Below, piece after piece: positions 1 through 7,090 of a stretch of DNA of 7,090 bases. The translations under genes and the position numbers were made by a program. This DNA comes from DATKMS01 sp041497995 (GTDB lineage: Bacteria > Desulfobacterota > Binatia > HRBIN30). The notes beneath the pieces are model-generated. The model worked only from the letters and a program-made list of their open reading frames with translations, had not been told where the DNA came from and did no database searches. The DNA is taken from positions 1-7,090 of the forward strand of contig JBGQHM010000354.1 of assembly GCA_041497995.1 (NCBI GenBank), written 5' to 3'. Each line of letters begins with the position of its first letter. The first letter of the stretch is position 1.

Positions 1-1
1 C

Positions 2-2353
2 GCCACATCGATCCAGCTCCTCCGCGGCACGATCCACCAACCACTCTTCGAGTACGGCTGGTACTTCATCAGCATGATGTATTTCTGGATCCTCGCCCAG
101 GTGATGAACGTCGTGGGCATCACCTTCGTCGGCGCACGGGTTCTGGGGGCGGTCTCGAGCCTGGTGACCGTTGCCACGGTGACCTGGATGGGCATTCGCC
201 ACTTTGGCTATCGCGTCGGCGTCTTGGCAGGTGGCCTCCTCGCCGTGCTTGGTATTGCGTTGCAGTTTACGCGCGAAACCACCGAGGCGACCCCGACGGC
301 GATGCTCTGGACGCTGAGCGCCGCGGCCTTTCTGGAGGCGGCGCGGCGCGGCAGGAGCCTGGCGTGGGTGGTTGCCGGGTTGACCGGGGGCTTCTCGATT
401 TACTTCTATCCCACCGGGCGCATGTGGGGCGCGCTTGCCGCGTTGTTCTGTGGGTATTTGCTCGTCCACGGGCTGGGCGGCCAGCGCTGGCGCATTCTAC
501 GAGGTACGTTTCTGGCCGCGGTCGCCGCGCTTGCCATCAGTGGGCCGTATCTGCTGCGCGCGTCCGAGAACCACTGGTACACGTTCACCGTCCGCGCGCA
601 GCAGACCTCGATCTTCGTGAACAACAACGCCACGCGACTGGGGTACTACCAGCACGATTGGAGTATCTGGCGGTTGTTGCGGGCGCAGGTGGAGCGCACC
701 GTCGGCATCCTCAATCGCTATGCTGATCGCAACGGCTTCTGGCCGACCAACCACCCGCTGCTGTCCGGTGCGCTGGCCATGCTTACCGTGATCGGCTTGG
801 GCTGGGTCTACGCGCGGCCGCGCGACCCGCGCTTCGTGCTGCTGGCGATTTGGTTTTTTGTGGGGATCTCTGGAGTGATCGTTACGGTTGAGACGCCGAA
901 CGTCCAGCGCATGGCGACTGCGATTCCGATGTTGGCGTTTCTCCCAGCCCTCGTGCTGGACAATTTGGCACGCCGGATCGAGTCGGCTGCGGCGTCCGAG
1001 AGCAGCGCGCAACGTTTCATCACGCTTGGAGCCACGGCTGCGGCGGTCGTGGTCATGGCAGTCCTCATGCTGGGAGAGTGGCGCTTCTACTTCGTGACCT
1101 ATGGAGCGATGGACGAGTGGTCCGGCCCGACACTGCTCGGCACTACGGTCCGCGATCAGGGTGCAGACACGGATGTGTTCACCATGGGCCGGCAATCGCA
1201 CATCGTGAACCAAGGGTGGGTGCGGCTATTGGCCCCGGAGACCCCTCGCGGCGGCCTTCCGTTCCCCGGTTCCGAGCTGCCCGTCGCGGCTGAGCCCAAC
1301 AACCAGAACTTGGCGATCATGGTGACGCCGCAGCAGCCGCACTACCTCCCGTATCTCCGCGATCTGTATCCTGGGGCCACGGAAACGCGGGTGCTCGATC
1401 GCACTGATCACCTGTGCACCATGTTCCGCATCTCGAAGGAGCAGCGGGCGGCGCGGCTCGGGGCGCTGGTGACACCACCGGGTGGTGAACCGACGCGCGT
1501 CGAGCATTTGGGCGAAGCGCCGCCGGAGTGGTCCACCTATCCGAGCCCGATGCGCTGGACGGCAATGTGGCGCGTGCCGCGCTACTGGAATCACGCATTG
1601 CGGATCGGTCCCGGGCCCGCCCGTCTGACGATCGATGGCCAGACCGTGCTCACGGTCCCTGCAGGCGAGGGTGTGCAGAGCACGGAGGTGGCGTTGGCGC
1701 AGGGTGATCACTTCGTCGCGTACGACGGCACGCTTGCCGCGCCCGGTAAGAGCGCTGTGCTCGAATGGGCGCAGATGCAAAGGCCGGAGCCGGGTCAACC
1801 CGCGCCGCCGCTGGATTGGCGGCCCATTCCGGTAGGACGTCTGCGTCCCGCGCAGGATGGGCCGGACGGACTGTTTGGTGTCGTCAACAGCGACATCCGG
1901 CCCGAGCAACACCGCCTCGACGGCACCCTCGCCACCGGATCGCTTTCCGCCCAAACCAGGATTGGCGGACACGTCTTCACCACGAAGTGGACGGGGACAC
2001 TGCATGCACCCGTAGGTGGGACCTATCAGATGGGTCTGTTCACGCAGGGTAAGGTTGATCTGCGCATCGATGGGCAGCAGGTGCTGCACAGCGACGGCCC
2101 GCACGACGAGCCGATCGAGGCGCACGTCGAGCTGCAGGCAGGGCCGCATCCGGTCGAAGTCGTCTACGAGGTGCGGGACGGACCGGGTGGCCTCGAATGG
2201 ACCTGGACCCCGCCCGGCGGTCAGTGGTCCATCGTTCCACGCTCCGCATTGACGCCGCCACCGGGTGTGGCTGTCGGGCCGCCCGTGTCCTTTGAGATCC
2301 TCGGGAGCGGTGATGCCATGCCCACCGAGCCGCCGCTCGAGATAGGACGCTGA
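2..2353 (+). CDS. GT-C type membrane glycosyltransferase (PMT/ArnT-like) with tandem C-terminal PA14-like domains, 5' partial
   Basis: The product is probably a polyprenyl-phosphate-sugar-dependent glycosyltransferase of the inner membrane; acceptor unknown. The frame is open to the left edge. Codons before the first ATG (74) encode LLRGTI and LFEYGWYF, which align with the next gene just after its GDEE motif, so ATG 74 is internal and the N terminus with the catalytic Asp/Glu loop is missing. Numbering from ATG 74, about ten hydrophobic segments lie in residues 1-334. They include LQFTRE (63-68) and the FYPTGR loop (111-116), both typical of GT39/GT83 proteins. Residues 335-455 form a soluble alpha/beta-looking domain shared with the next gene. 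Two PA14-like beta units follow: 493-590 (RLTIDGQTVL, then LEW and WRPIPVGRL) and 598-727 (KWTGTLHAP, GGTYQ, LRIDGQQVL, WSIVPRSAL). GT-C topology predicts the whole tail is extracytoplasmic. Fold class is fairly sure; specificity is not. Confidence 0.85.
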   Translation, partial: ATSIQLLRGTIHQPLFEYGWYFISMMYFWILAQVMNVVGITFVGARVLGAVSSLVTVATVTWMGIRHFGYRVGVLAGGLLAVLGIALQFTRETTEATPTAMLWTLSAAAFLEAARRGRSLAWVVAGLTGGFSIYFYPTGRMWGALAALFCGYLLVHGLGGQRWRILRGTFLAAVAALAISGPYLLRASENHWYTFTVRAQQTSIFVNNNATRLGYYQHDWSIWRLLRAQVERTVGILNRYADRNGFWPTNHPLLSGALAMLTVIGLGWVYARPRDPRFVLLAIWFFVGISGVIVTVETPNVQRMATAIPMLAFLPALVLDNLARRIESAAASESSAQRFITLGATAAAVVVMAVLMLGEWRFYFVTYGAMDEWSGPTLLGTTVRDQGADTDVFTMGRQSHIVNQGWVRLLAPETPRGGLPFPGSELPVAAEPNNQNLAIMVTPQQPHYLPYLRDLYPGATETRVLDRTDHLCTMFRISKEQRAARLGALVTPPGGEPTRVEHLGEAPPEWSTYPSPMRWTAMWRVPRYWNHALRIGPGPARLTIDGQTVLTVPAGEGVQSTEVALAQGDHFVAYDGTLAAPGKSAVLEWAQMQRPEPGQPAPPLDWRPIPVGRLRPAQDGPDGLFGVVNSDIRPEQHRLDGTLATGSLSAQTRIGGHVFTTKWTGTLHAPVGGTYQMGLFTQGKVDLRIDGQQVLHSDGPHDEPIEAHVELQAGPHPVEVVYEVRDGPGGLEWTWTPPGGQWSIVPRSALTPPPGVAVGPPVSFEILGSGDAMPTEPPLEIGR

Positions 2354-2635
2354 GAGGGGCGGGATTGCATGAGCGAGTACGCAATGTGCGCTGATCCTTC
2401 GCGAGCCGACCGAGGCCGACCGCAGCCCGGGTCAGCTGTATGACGATTTGATCAACCTGCTCCTCTTCTTGACGCGATGGGGCGAAGTTCTGTGCGTGGT
2501 AGCAAAGAAGGCCGGAAACGATCGCGCCGCCGCGTAGCGCCCGTGAGGGGACGCGTCCGGCGCACCGGGCCGGCGCGCGGATTGCCCAAGGTCCCCGACG
2601 TGAGAGAAGGCCGTGCCACTGCGGAGGGCGGCGGC
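2354..2635. other. intergenic gap with a coding-like remnant
   Basis: This 282-base gap separates two paralogous genes on the same strand. I see no good sigma-70 promoter and no hairpin followed by a T run. An SD-like AGAGGGG (2353-2359) precedes ATG 2369 by 9 bases, but that frame stops at 2441-2443 after 24 codons. The neighbouring frame (2373-2537, stop TAG) lacks an early ATG or GTG yet reads like protein: ILREPTEADRSPGQLYDD, then a hydrophobic LINLLLFLTRWGEVLCVVAKK. Joining the two by one frame shift near 2389 would give a protein of about 55 residues. It may be a small frameshifted gene, a decayed gene end, or chance. The right part, 2477-2635, is also open in the frame of the downstream gene but encodes an Arg/Gly-rich run unlike a natural N terminus. 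Confidence 0.3.
2623..2628 (+). promoter_or_regulatory. Shine-Dalgarno site that fixes the start at 2636
   Basis: GGAGGG lies seven bases before ATG 2636. The earlier in-frame ATG at 2477 is preceded by a pyrimidine-rich stretch (CTCCTCTTCTT) with no purine SD. The in-frame GTG at 2600 has only a weak AAGG upstream. The site therefore favours 2636 as the start. Confidence 0.6.
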
Positions 2636-5116
2636 ATGCGGCGAACGACCTCGGCGGCTCTCGGATGTTTCGGCCTCGCGGCCGCGGTTGCGCTGCTGAG
2701 CACGCAAGGCGTTGCCCTGACACCGATCAAGGCCGATCCCTCGGCGGTGGGTGTGGCGCTGCGCTCCCTCCCCTTGGTGTTTGCGCTGTGCGTGCCGGCC
2801 TTGTTGCTCGTTGGCCTGGCGCAGCTCCGGCACGGTCAGGTGCGCCGGCGATCGGATTGGGGGCAGCGCTGGGTAGAGCGCCTGGTCGCCCTCCCGCCGT
2901 GGGTTCTCGTGCTGCCGGTGTCGCTGTGCGCGTCGTACATCGTTACACGCATCAACTTCAGCACCACAACGGACGCGCCCTTCCGGACCGGCTTCGCCCT
3001 GTGGGCCAGTGCGATTGCCCTCTTCCTCATCTCATTTGCATCACGCCAGACCTGGCAGAGTCTGCGCACCAGCCGCGTTGCGCCGCGCCACTGGTTCAAC
3101 CTGCAGCAGTCCGATGTGGGCCTCATCATCTTGTTGGCAGTGGCCGCCTTCGCGCTTCGCATCGCCTTCCTCGATCACGCGCCGCTGATCCATGGTGATG
3201 AAGAGACGCTCGGTGAGGAGTCGATGCGGGTCTTACGCGGCGTGATCAAGAACATGTTCACGGCTGGCTGGGAAGGGCTGCCCAGCTTGAATTTCTTTGT
3301 GATCTCGTTTGTCTATCGGGTGTTCGGCATTGGCATCTTTGCCGTGCGCTTCGTGTCCGCCGTCGCCGGCACCGCGGCGGTTGTCGTGACGTATATCGCC
3401 TTCCGCGAGCTCTTCGGTCGCGGCCGGGCGCTGGTCGCGGCGCTCTTCATGACGGCGTATCACTTCCACCTGCAGTTCAGCCGGACGGGGTTTACCAACG
3501 TCGGCGACACGCTAGTGATGCCGGCGGCGATCTATTTCACCTACCGGGCGGCGCGCGCGCAGCGATCCTTCGACTTCGCGGCGCTCGGTCTGGTGTGCGG
3601 TTTCGGTCTCTACGTGTACTCGACGACGCGGGCCGTGCCGTTGGTGATGGCAGTCTTCTTTCTACTGCTCATCGTCTTCCAGCGCGGCTTTCTGCGTGCG
3701 AGTTGGCGGGGGATGTTGCTGGCGGCGGCGGCCTTCTGCATCGTCGGCCTGCCGATCGGGACGTTCTTCCTCAGTCGCCCCGACGTCTTTGCCGGGCGGC
3801 TCTCGTCCGTCGGTGTGTTCTGGTCGGGGTGGTACGAGCGGCAGATCATCCTCGGCAACACCCCCACATCGATCTTCTGGGATCAATTGAAGCATGCCTT
3901 CGGCGTCTTTGTGTACTACCCCGTGATGTCGAACGCGGGCCTCTACTTGCCGTCATTGCCGCTCATCCCCGGATGGTCCGCCGTGCCGTTTTTGATCGGC
4001 GCTGCCTACACGCTGCTCCACGTCTGGCGCAAGGAGTACCTGCTCGTCCTGCTGTCCTTGGTCATCCCGACATTGCTGGGCGGGGTGTTGACGATTCCCG
4101 CCACGAGCTGGCAACGCTTTCTCGGAACCATCCCGGCGGTGTGTGCATTCGTGTCAATTGGACTGTGGCAAGCCGCGGCGCTGCTGTTCTTCTGGCGGCC
4201 GTCGTTTGTGCCGACCGTGGCTGTCGCAGCCGTAGTAGTGCTCGCCGCGCAAAACGCGCACATCTATTTTGGCTCCGCGCTCAAGGACAAGGTCTTCGGC
4301 CCGCCGCTGCGGTGGGTAACGGTGCAGTACGTCAGAGAGCTTCCCACGGACACCCGTGTCTATTGGTACGGCGCGCCGTGGGCGTACGCCGGCCTTGCAG
4401 CAACCTCCCTGTACGACCGCCAGCTCATCGATGTCTTCGATGCCGCACCACACGCACTGTTACCTGTCGACCATCCGTCGCCCTCTGTGTACCTCTTCAT
4501 GGCACATCGTGAGGACGAGCTGCCGGCGTTGCAGGAACAGTGTCCCGGTGGAACGACGAGGATACTGAAACACCTGGGCGACAAGGTCCTGCTGGTGTAT
4601 GAGCTGCTGCACGACAACACCTGCTTGCCGAAGCTGGAGCCGCCGCCGGCGAATGACAAGTTCGCAAACGCAACCGTCGTCAGGACGTTACCCTTCACTG
4701 ATACCATCAGCGCCAAAGCCGCCACTCTGGACGAGCACGAGCCGCAGCCCGGTCCGCCGAAACCGGCCGACTCCCTTCCGTGCGGTGGGACGAACAATAC
4801 TGCGTGGTACGCATTCACCAGCGACTCGGACATCCGCGTCACTGCCAAGACCGTGGGTACGACGAGCGGGACGCTGGTTGGGGTGTTCGAGGGCTCCGAG
4901 CTCACGTCGTTGGTCCCCGTGGCGTGCAACGCGCTCACCGGTGAGCCGCACACCGCCCACGTCGATTTCGTTGCGCGCGCCGGTGTGCCCTATCGGTTAC
5001 AGGTGGCGACGAAGACCTACGCGGTCGGCACACTCACCTTCACGCTCGAGCCATCACCCCCGGATACGCCGGCAGAGGAGGGTGCAACGGTGCCCGCCGC
5101 GGCACCCACGAGCTGA
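2636..5116 (+). CDS. GT-C type membrane glycosyltransferase (PMT/ArnT-like, GT39/GT83 style) with C-terminal PPC-like domain
   Basis: The 826-residue product is probably an inner-membrane enzyme moving a sugar from a polyprenyl-phosphate carrier to an unknown acceptor on the outer face. The start at 2636 is chosen for its SD; the open frame reaches back to ATG 2477, but those 53 extra residues are Arg-rich and low in complexity. From 2636, hydrophobic segments lie near 8-28, 38-64, 86-104, 118-135 and 159-178. The first large loop carries HGDEE (186-190), matching the GT-C Asp-Glu motif that binds metal/donor phosphate or acts as base. HLQFSR (277-282) and YVYSTTR (326-332) match the upstream gene. 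Membrane segments run to about 540. Residues 547-657 are the soluble domain shared with that gene, and 671-804 form a PPC-like beta sandwich (ANDKFANATVV, LPFTDTISAKAAT, TAWYAFTS, GVPYRLQV). Cys 636, 663, 716 and 764 all lie in the predicted outer part and could form disulfides. It may be co-transcribed with the upstream gene despite the 282-base gap. Confidence 0.85.
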   Translation: MRRTTSAALGCFGLAAAVALLSTQGVALTPIKADPSAVGVALRSLPLVFALCVPALLLVGLAQLRHGQVRRRSDWGQRWVERLVALPPWVLVLPVSLCASYIVTRINFSTTTDAPFRTGFALWASAIALFLISFASRQTWQSLRTSRVAPRHWFNLQQSDVGLIILLAVAAFALRIAFLDHAPLIHGDEETLGEESMRVLRGVIKNMFTAGWEGLPSLNFFVISFVYRVFGIGIFAVRFVSAVAGTAAVVVTYIAFRELFGRGRALVAALFMTAYHFHLQFSRTGFTNVGDTLVMPAAIYFTYRAARAQRSFDFAALGLVCGFGLYVYSTTRAVPLVMAVFFLLLIVFQRGFLRASWRGMLLAAAAFCIVGLPIGTFFLSRPDVFAGRLSSVGVFWSGWYERQIILGNTPTSIFWDQLKHAFGVFVYYPVMSNAGLYLPSLPLIPGWSAVPFLIGAAYTLLHVWRKEYLLVLLSLVIPTLLGGVLTIPATSWQRFLGTIPAVCAFVSIGLWQAAALLFFWRPSFVPTVAVAAVVVLAAQNAHIYFGSALKDKVFGPPLRWVTVQYVRELPTDTRVYWYGAPWAYAGLAATSLYDRQLIDVFDAAPHALLPVDHPSPSVYLFMAHREDELPALQEQCPGGTTRILKHLGDKVLLVYELLHDNTCLPKLEPPPANDKFANATVVRTLPFTDTISAKAATLDEHEPQPGPPKPADSLPCGGTNNTAWYAFTSDSDIRVTAKTVGTTSGTLVGVFEGSELTSLVPVACNALTGEPHTAHVDFVARAGVPYRLQVATKTYAVGTLTFTLEPSPPDTPAEEGATVPAAAPTS

Positions 5117-5118
5117 CC

Positions 5119-7089
5119 TCAACCTGGCAGCGGGGAGTCAAGCAACAGCCGGATCACCGCGGATTCCGTTGACAGGATGACGTCGCCGGGAGCGCCTATT
5201 GCAACCCCGCGCGTGCGTGGCAGTCGCCGCTCTTCAAACGCATCGTTGACTTGGCCGACCTCCCTGCCGTCATCGTCGTACACCCATAGCCGCGCCCGGT
5301 CCGACGCGGTGACGTACACGTGATCATCCGGTCCCACGGCGATGTCGTACAAATCACCTCTGACCCACCATTCCGCTAGTACCGCGCCTTCCGGGCTGAG
5401 CTTGCGGACCCGCGAGTTCCCTTGCTCGCCGACAAACGCGTTGCCTCGCGTGTCGACGGCAATGCCCCAGCCGACGTCGAAGCTGAACGCCTTGCCCACA
5501 CCGCCCCACGCATCGATGAGGGTTCCATCCATCCCAACCACGAGGACGCGCCCCTTCCCAGTGTCGCTGACGTAGAAGCGGTGCCGTGTGTCATCCACCG
5601 CGAGCCCGCGCGGTGAGAACACCGACCATGGTGCCAGATCCACGACCAGCACCATCCCTCCGTCCTCCTCGAGCCGGACGATCCTCCCGGCGGAGTCGAG
5701 GACATAGACCGCCCCGGTCGCGCTGGCTGCCACGTCGCACGGCTGCTCGAACGCGGGCGATACCTTCTCCCCCTGGGGCCAGGAACTCAGAAACGTTCCG
5801 GTCGAGCTGAACCGCTGCACCCGGGCGTTCGCGATGTCGGCGACGTAGATGTCCCCCGACGGCCCCACGGCGACGCCGACGGGTGCAGAGAATTGTCCGG
5901 GCTCGTGCCCGCGTTGATTCAGCACCCACGCGAGATGTGCGGGCAGCTCGGCCGTTTGCTGACTGCGCAGCAGATACGGAATTTCCAGTGCCAGTGCGAG
6001 CGCGACTGTACCGGCAAGTACGACGATGCCGCCATCAACCCAGCTGCCGCGCACGGTCGTCCGCACGGTTGGAGGCGCCGCCACCGCCACTGCCGCCTGC
6101 TTGGCACCCCAAAGACTGCGAACCACTTGCGCCAAGAACCCCAGCAGCCAGAGGAGGCCAACCGCCCACAACGCCGCGAGCCAAGACAAATTCCACAGGA
6201 CCACATGCGAGCGGGTATACGCGAACGGCTGGTATGGCCCGAAAAGAATTCCCGGGTGCCACATGAGATAGAAGCCCAGCATCGCGCCGGTGGCGACCGC
6301 CGTGAAGGTGAGCCCAAAGTACGGCCGCAACACCAGGAACGGGATGATCCACGAGTAGTACTGCGCGGCAACGCCTCCGAGCATGGTGTAGTCGAGGAGC
6401 AGTGCGGCAATGATCCAGCCGGCGGTGTCGATCGCACGCGGCCGCAGGTAGGCAAAGCCGACGAGCACTACGTACTCGGTCAGAAAATAGAAGCGGCTGC
6501 TGGCAATCCAGTCTTTGGGCCATGGCATGAAAATGTTGTCGACGTTGAGGAACCGCCAGTAGCGCCAGATTGCCACCCAGCCGAAGTCGGGGGTCGACTT
6601 GTAATCGAACGCCTCGCGGAGCACGCCCGCGTAGTCGAACAGCATGTACGGTGCGAGCACCAATACTGAGGGCAACGCCGCGACCACGACATACACGATG
6701 CGCCGCCCCCAGTTCAGCTTGCCCGGCCGTGCCAGCAACGGCGTGAGCAGCACCGGCCAACTGCGCAACCCGATCGCGATCCCGAGGGCGAGCGCCGACA
6801 GCACGTAGCTGCGCCGGTGTTCCCCGAACTCCGCGAGGTAGTAAGCCCAGAAAGCAAAGAAGACGCTCAAGGGCATGATGTTGCCGTGCAGACCCGTGAC
6901 CAGAATCGAAACTGGATTGAAGGCGAAGAAGAGGCCGGCCAGCATCGCGGTCCGCGTCGGCCACCGACGCCGCGCAACCAAGTAGACCAGCGTTGCGGTG
7001 CCGAGGTCACCGAGCAGCGGAAAGAGTTTCATCGTCAGGTGAAACGGCACACCGGTGAGGGTAGACAGCTGCAGCGCCGCCACCGGCAG
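5119..7089 (-). CDS. GT-C type membrane protein (PIG-M/GT87-like core) fused to a six-bladed NHL beta-propeller, 5' partial
   Basis: This is probably a mannosyltransferase-like polyprenol-dependent glycosyltransferase, given as inference. The frame stays open to the right edge. GTG 7083 is the first possible start in view, but the text around it already fits the family interior (GVPFHLTMKLFPLLGDLG), so the true start and first loop are likely outside. Numbered from GTG 7083, multiple membrane segments fill residues 15-320. The family block FNPVSILVTGLHGN (55-68) is clear, followed by RSWPVLLTPLL (107-117). After a basic linker, one last membrane helix (351-372) leads to the tail. Residues 393-650 hold six NHL-type blades: APVGVAVGPSGDIYVAD, QPCDVAASATGAVYVLD, SPRGLAVDDTRHRFYVSD, VGWGIAVDTRGNAFVGE, YDIAVGPDDHVYVTA and TRGVAIGAPGDVILS. 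The protein ends just after blade six, so the propeller looks complete and is predicted to be extracytoplasmic. It converges on the upstream + strand gene with a two-base gap. Its promoter is not in the window. Confidence 0.85.
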   Translation of the reverse strand: MPVAALQLSTLTGVPFHLTMKLFPLLGDLGTATLVYLVARRRWPTRTAMLAGLFFAFNPVSILVTGLHGNIMPLSVFFAFWAYYLAEFGEHRRSYVLSALALGIAIGLRSWPVLLTPLLARPGKLNWGRRIVYVVVAALPSVLVLAPYMLFDYAGVLREAFDYKSTPDFGWVAIWRYWRFLNVDNIFMPWPKDWIASSRFYFLTEYVVLVGFAYLRPRAIDTAGWIIAALLLDYTMLGGVAAQYYSWIIPFLVLRPYFGLTFTAVATGAMLGFYLMWHPGILFGPYQPFAYTRSHVVLWNLSWLAALWAVGLLWLLGFLAQVVRSLWGAKQAAVAVAAPPTVRTTVRGSWVDGGIVVLAGTVALALALEIPYLLRSQQTAELPAHLAWVLNQRGHEPGQFSAPVGVAVGPSGDIYVADIANARVQRFSSTGTFLSSWPQGEKVSPAFEQPCDVAASATGAVYVLDSAGRIVRLEEDGGMVLVVDLAPWSVFSPRGLAVDDTRHRFYVSDTGKGRVLVVGMDGTLIDAWGGVGKAFSFDVGWGIAVDTRGNAFVGEQGNSRVRKLSPEGAVLAEWWVRGDLYDIAVGPDDHVYVTASDRARLWVYDDDGREVGQVNDAFEERRLPRTRGVAIGAPGDVILSTESAVIRLLLDSPLPG

Positions 7090-7090
7090 A

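Noticed and set aside
74..76. ATG 74 as the true start of the first gene
   Set aside because: The frame is open to the left edge, and the codons before 74 encode sequence that aligns with the interior of the paralogous second gene.
497..1213. Long - strand open frame opposite the first glycosyltransferase gene
   Set aside because: The peptide is rich in Arg, His, Gln and Asp with no domain or hydrophobic pattern, and lies fully opposite a clear coding frame. It is typical of a GC-rich shadow frame.
2469..2502. Possible sigma-70 promoter starting with TTGACG at 2469
   Set aside because: The -35-like hexamer is good, but no -10-like hexamer lies 16-18 bases downstream. The nearest candidate, TGGTAG, is 22 bases away.
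3595..4512. 305-codon + strand open frame overlapping the second glycosyltransferase gene
   Set aside because: It overlaps in another frame a segment with clear membrane helices and GT-C motifs. Its own product is Arg/Ala rich without motif.
5089..5106. GGTGCC/GGCACC hairpin as an intrinsic terminator
   Set aside because: The stem is only 6 bp, lies inside the coding region before the stop, and has no T run on either strand.
5893..6669. 258-codon + strand open frame opposite the third gene
   Set aside because: Its composition (Arg, Pro, Gln, His rich) and lack of motifs mark it as the antisense shadow of the membrane core, which has clear family motifs.

Overview
The window is GC-rich bacterial DNA, densely coded, with no RNA gene, mobile element or CRISPR array that I can see. 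It holds three large genes. Two lie on the + strand, and the third converges on them from the - strand. The long hydrophobic proteins with appended extracytoplasmic beta domains (PA14, PPC-like, NHL) suggest a large-genome Gram-negative environmental bacterium, such as a Binatota-, Myxococcota- or Acidobacteriota-like lineage. That placement is inference; nothing in the window fixes the taxon.

Layout: (1) 2-2353 (+) is the 3' part of a gene for a polytopic GT-C type glycosyltransferase (PMT/ArnT-like, GT39/GT83 style) that ends in a soluble domain and two PA14-like beta domains. Its start lies before the window. (2) 2354-2635 is a 282-base gap with no clear promoter or terminator. It holds one coding-like stretch that may be a frameshifted small gene. 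(3) 2636-5116 (+) is a second, paralogous GT-C glycosyltransferase with an intact Asp-Glu catalytic-type motif, the same soluble domain, and a PPC-like beta domain at its C terminus. (4) 5119-7089 (-) is a third GT-C type membrane protein of a different subfamily (PIG-M/GT87-like hydrophobic core), ending in a six-bladed NHL beta-propeller. Its start lies beyond the right edge. The stop codons of genes 2 and 3 are only two bases apart.

From family knowledge, GT-C enzymes use polyprenyl-phosphate sugars and act on the outer face of the cytoplasmic membrane, modifying lipids, glycans or proteins. The three proteins probably serve envelope glycan or glycoprotein assembly. Each carries a different C-terminal beta domain, predicted to sit outside the membrane, where it could bind carbohydrate or protein. 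No donor, acceptor or pathway can be named from the sequence. The most notable signal is this repeated architecture: three neighbouring GT-C proteins, each fused to a different beta-rich extracytoplasmic module. I see no evidence of a defence, mobile or RNA-based system.
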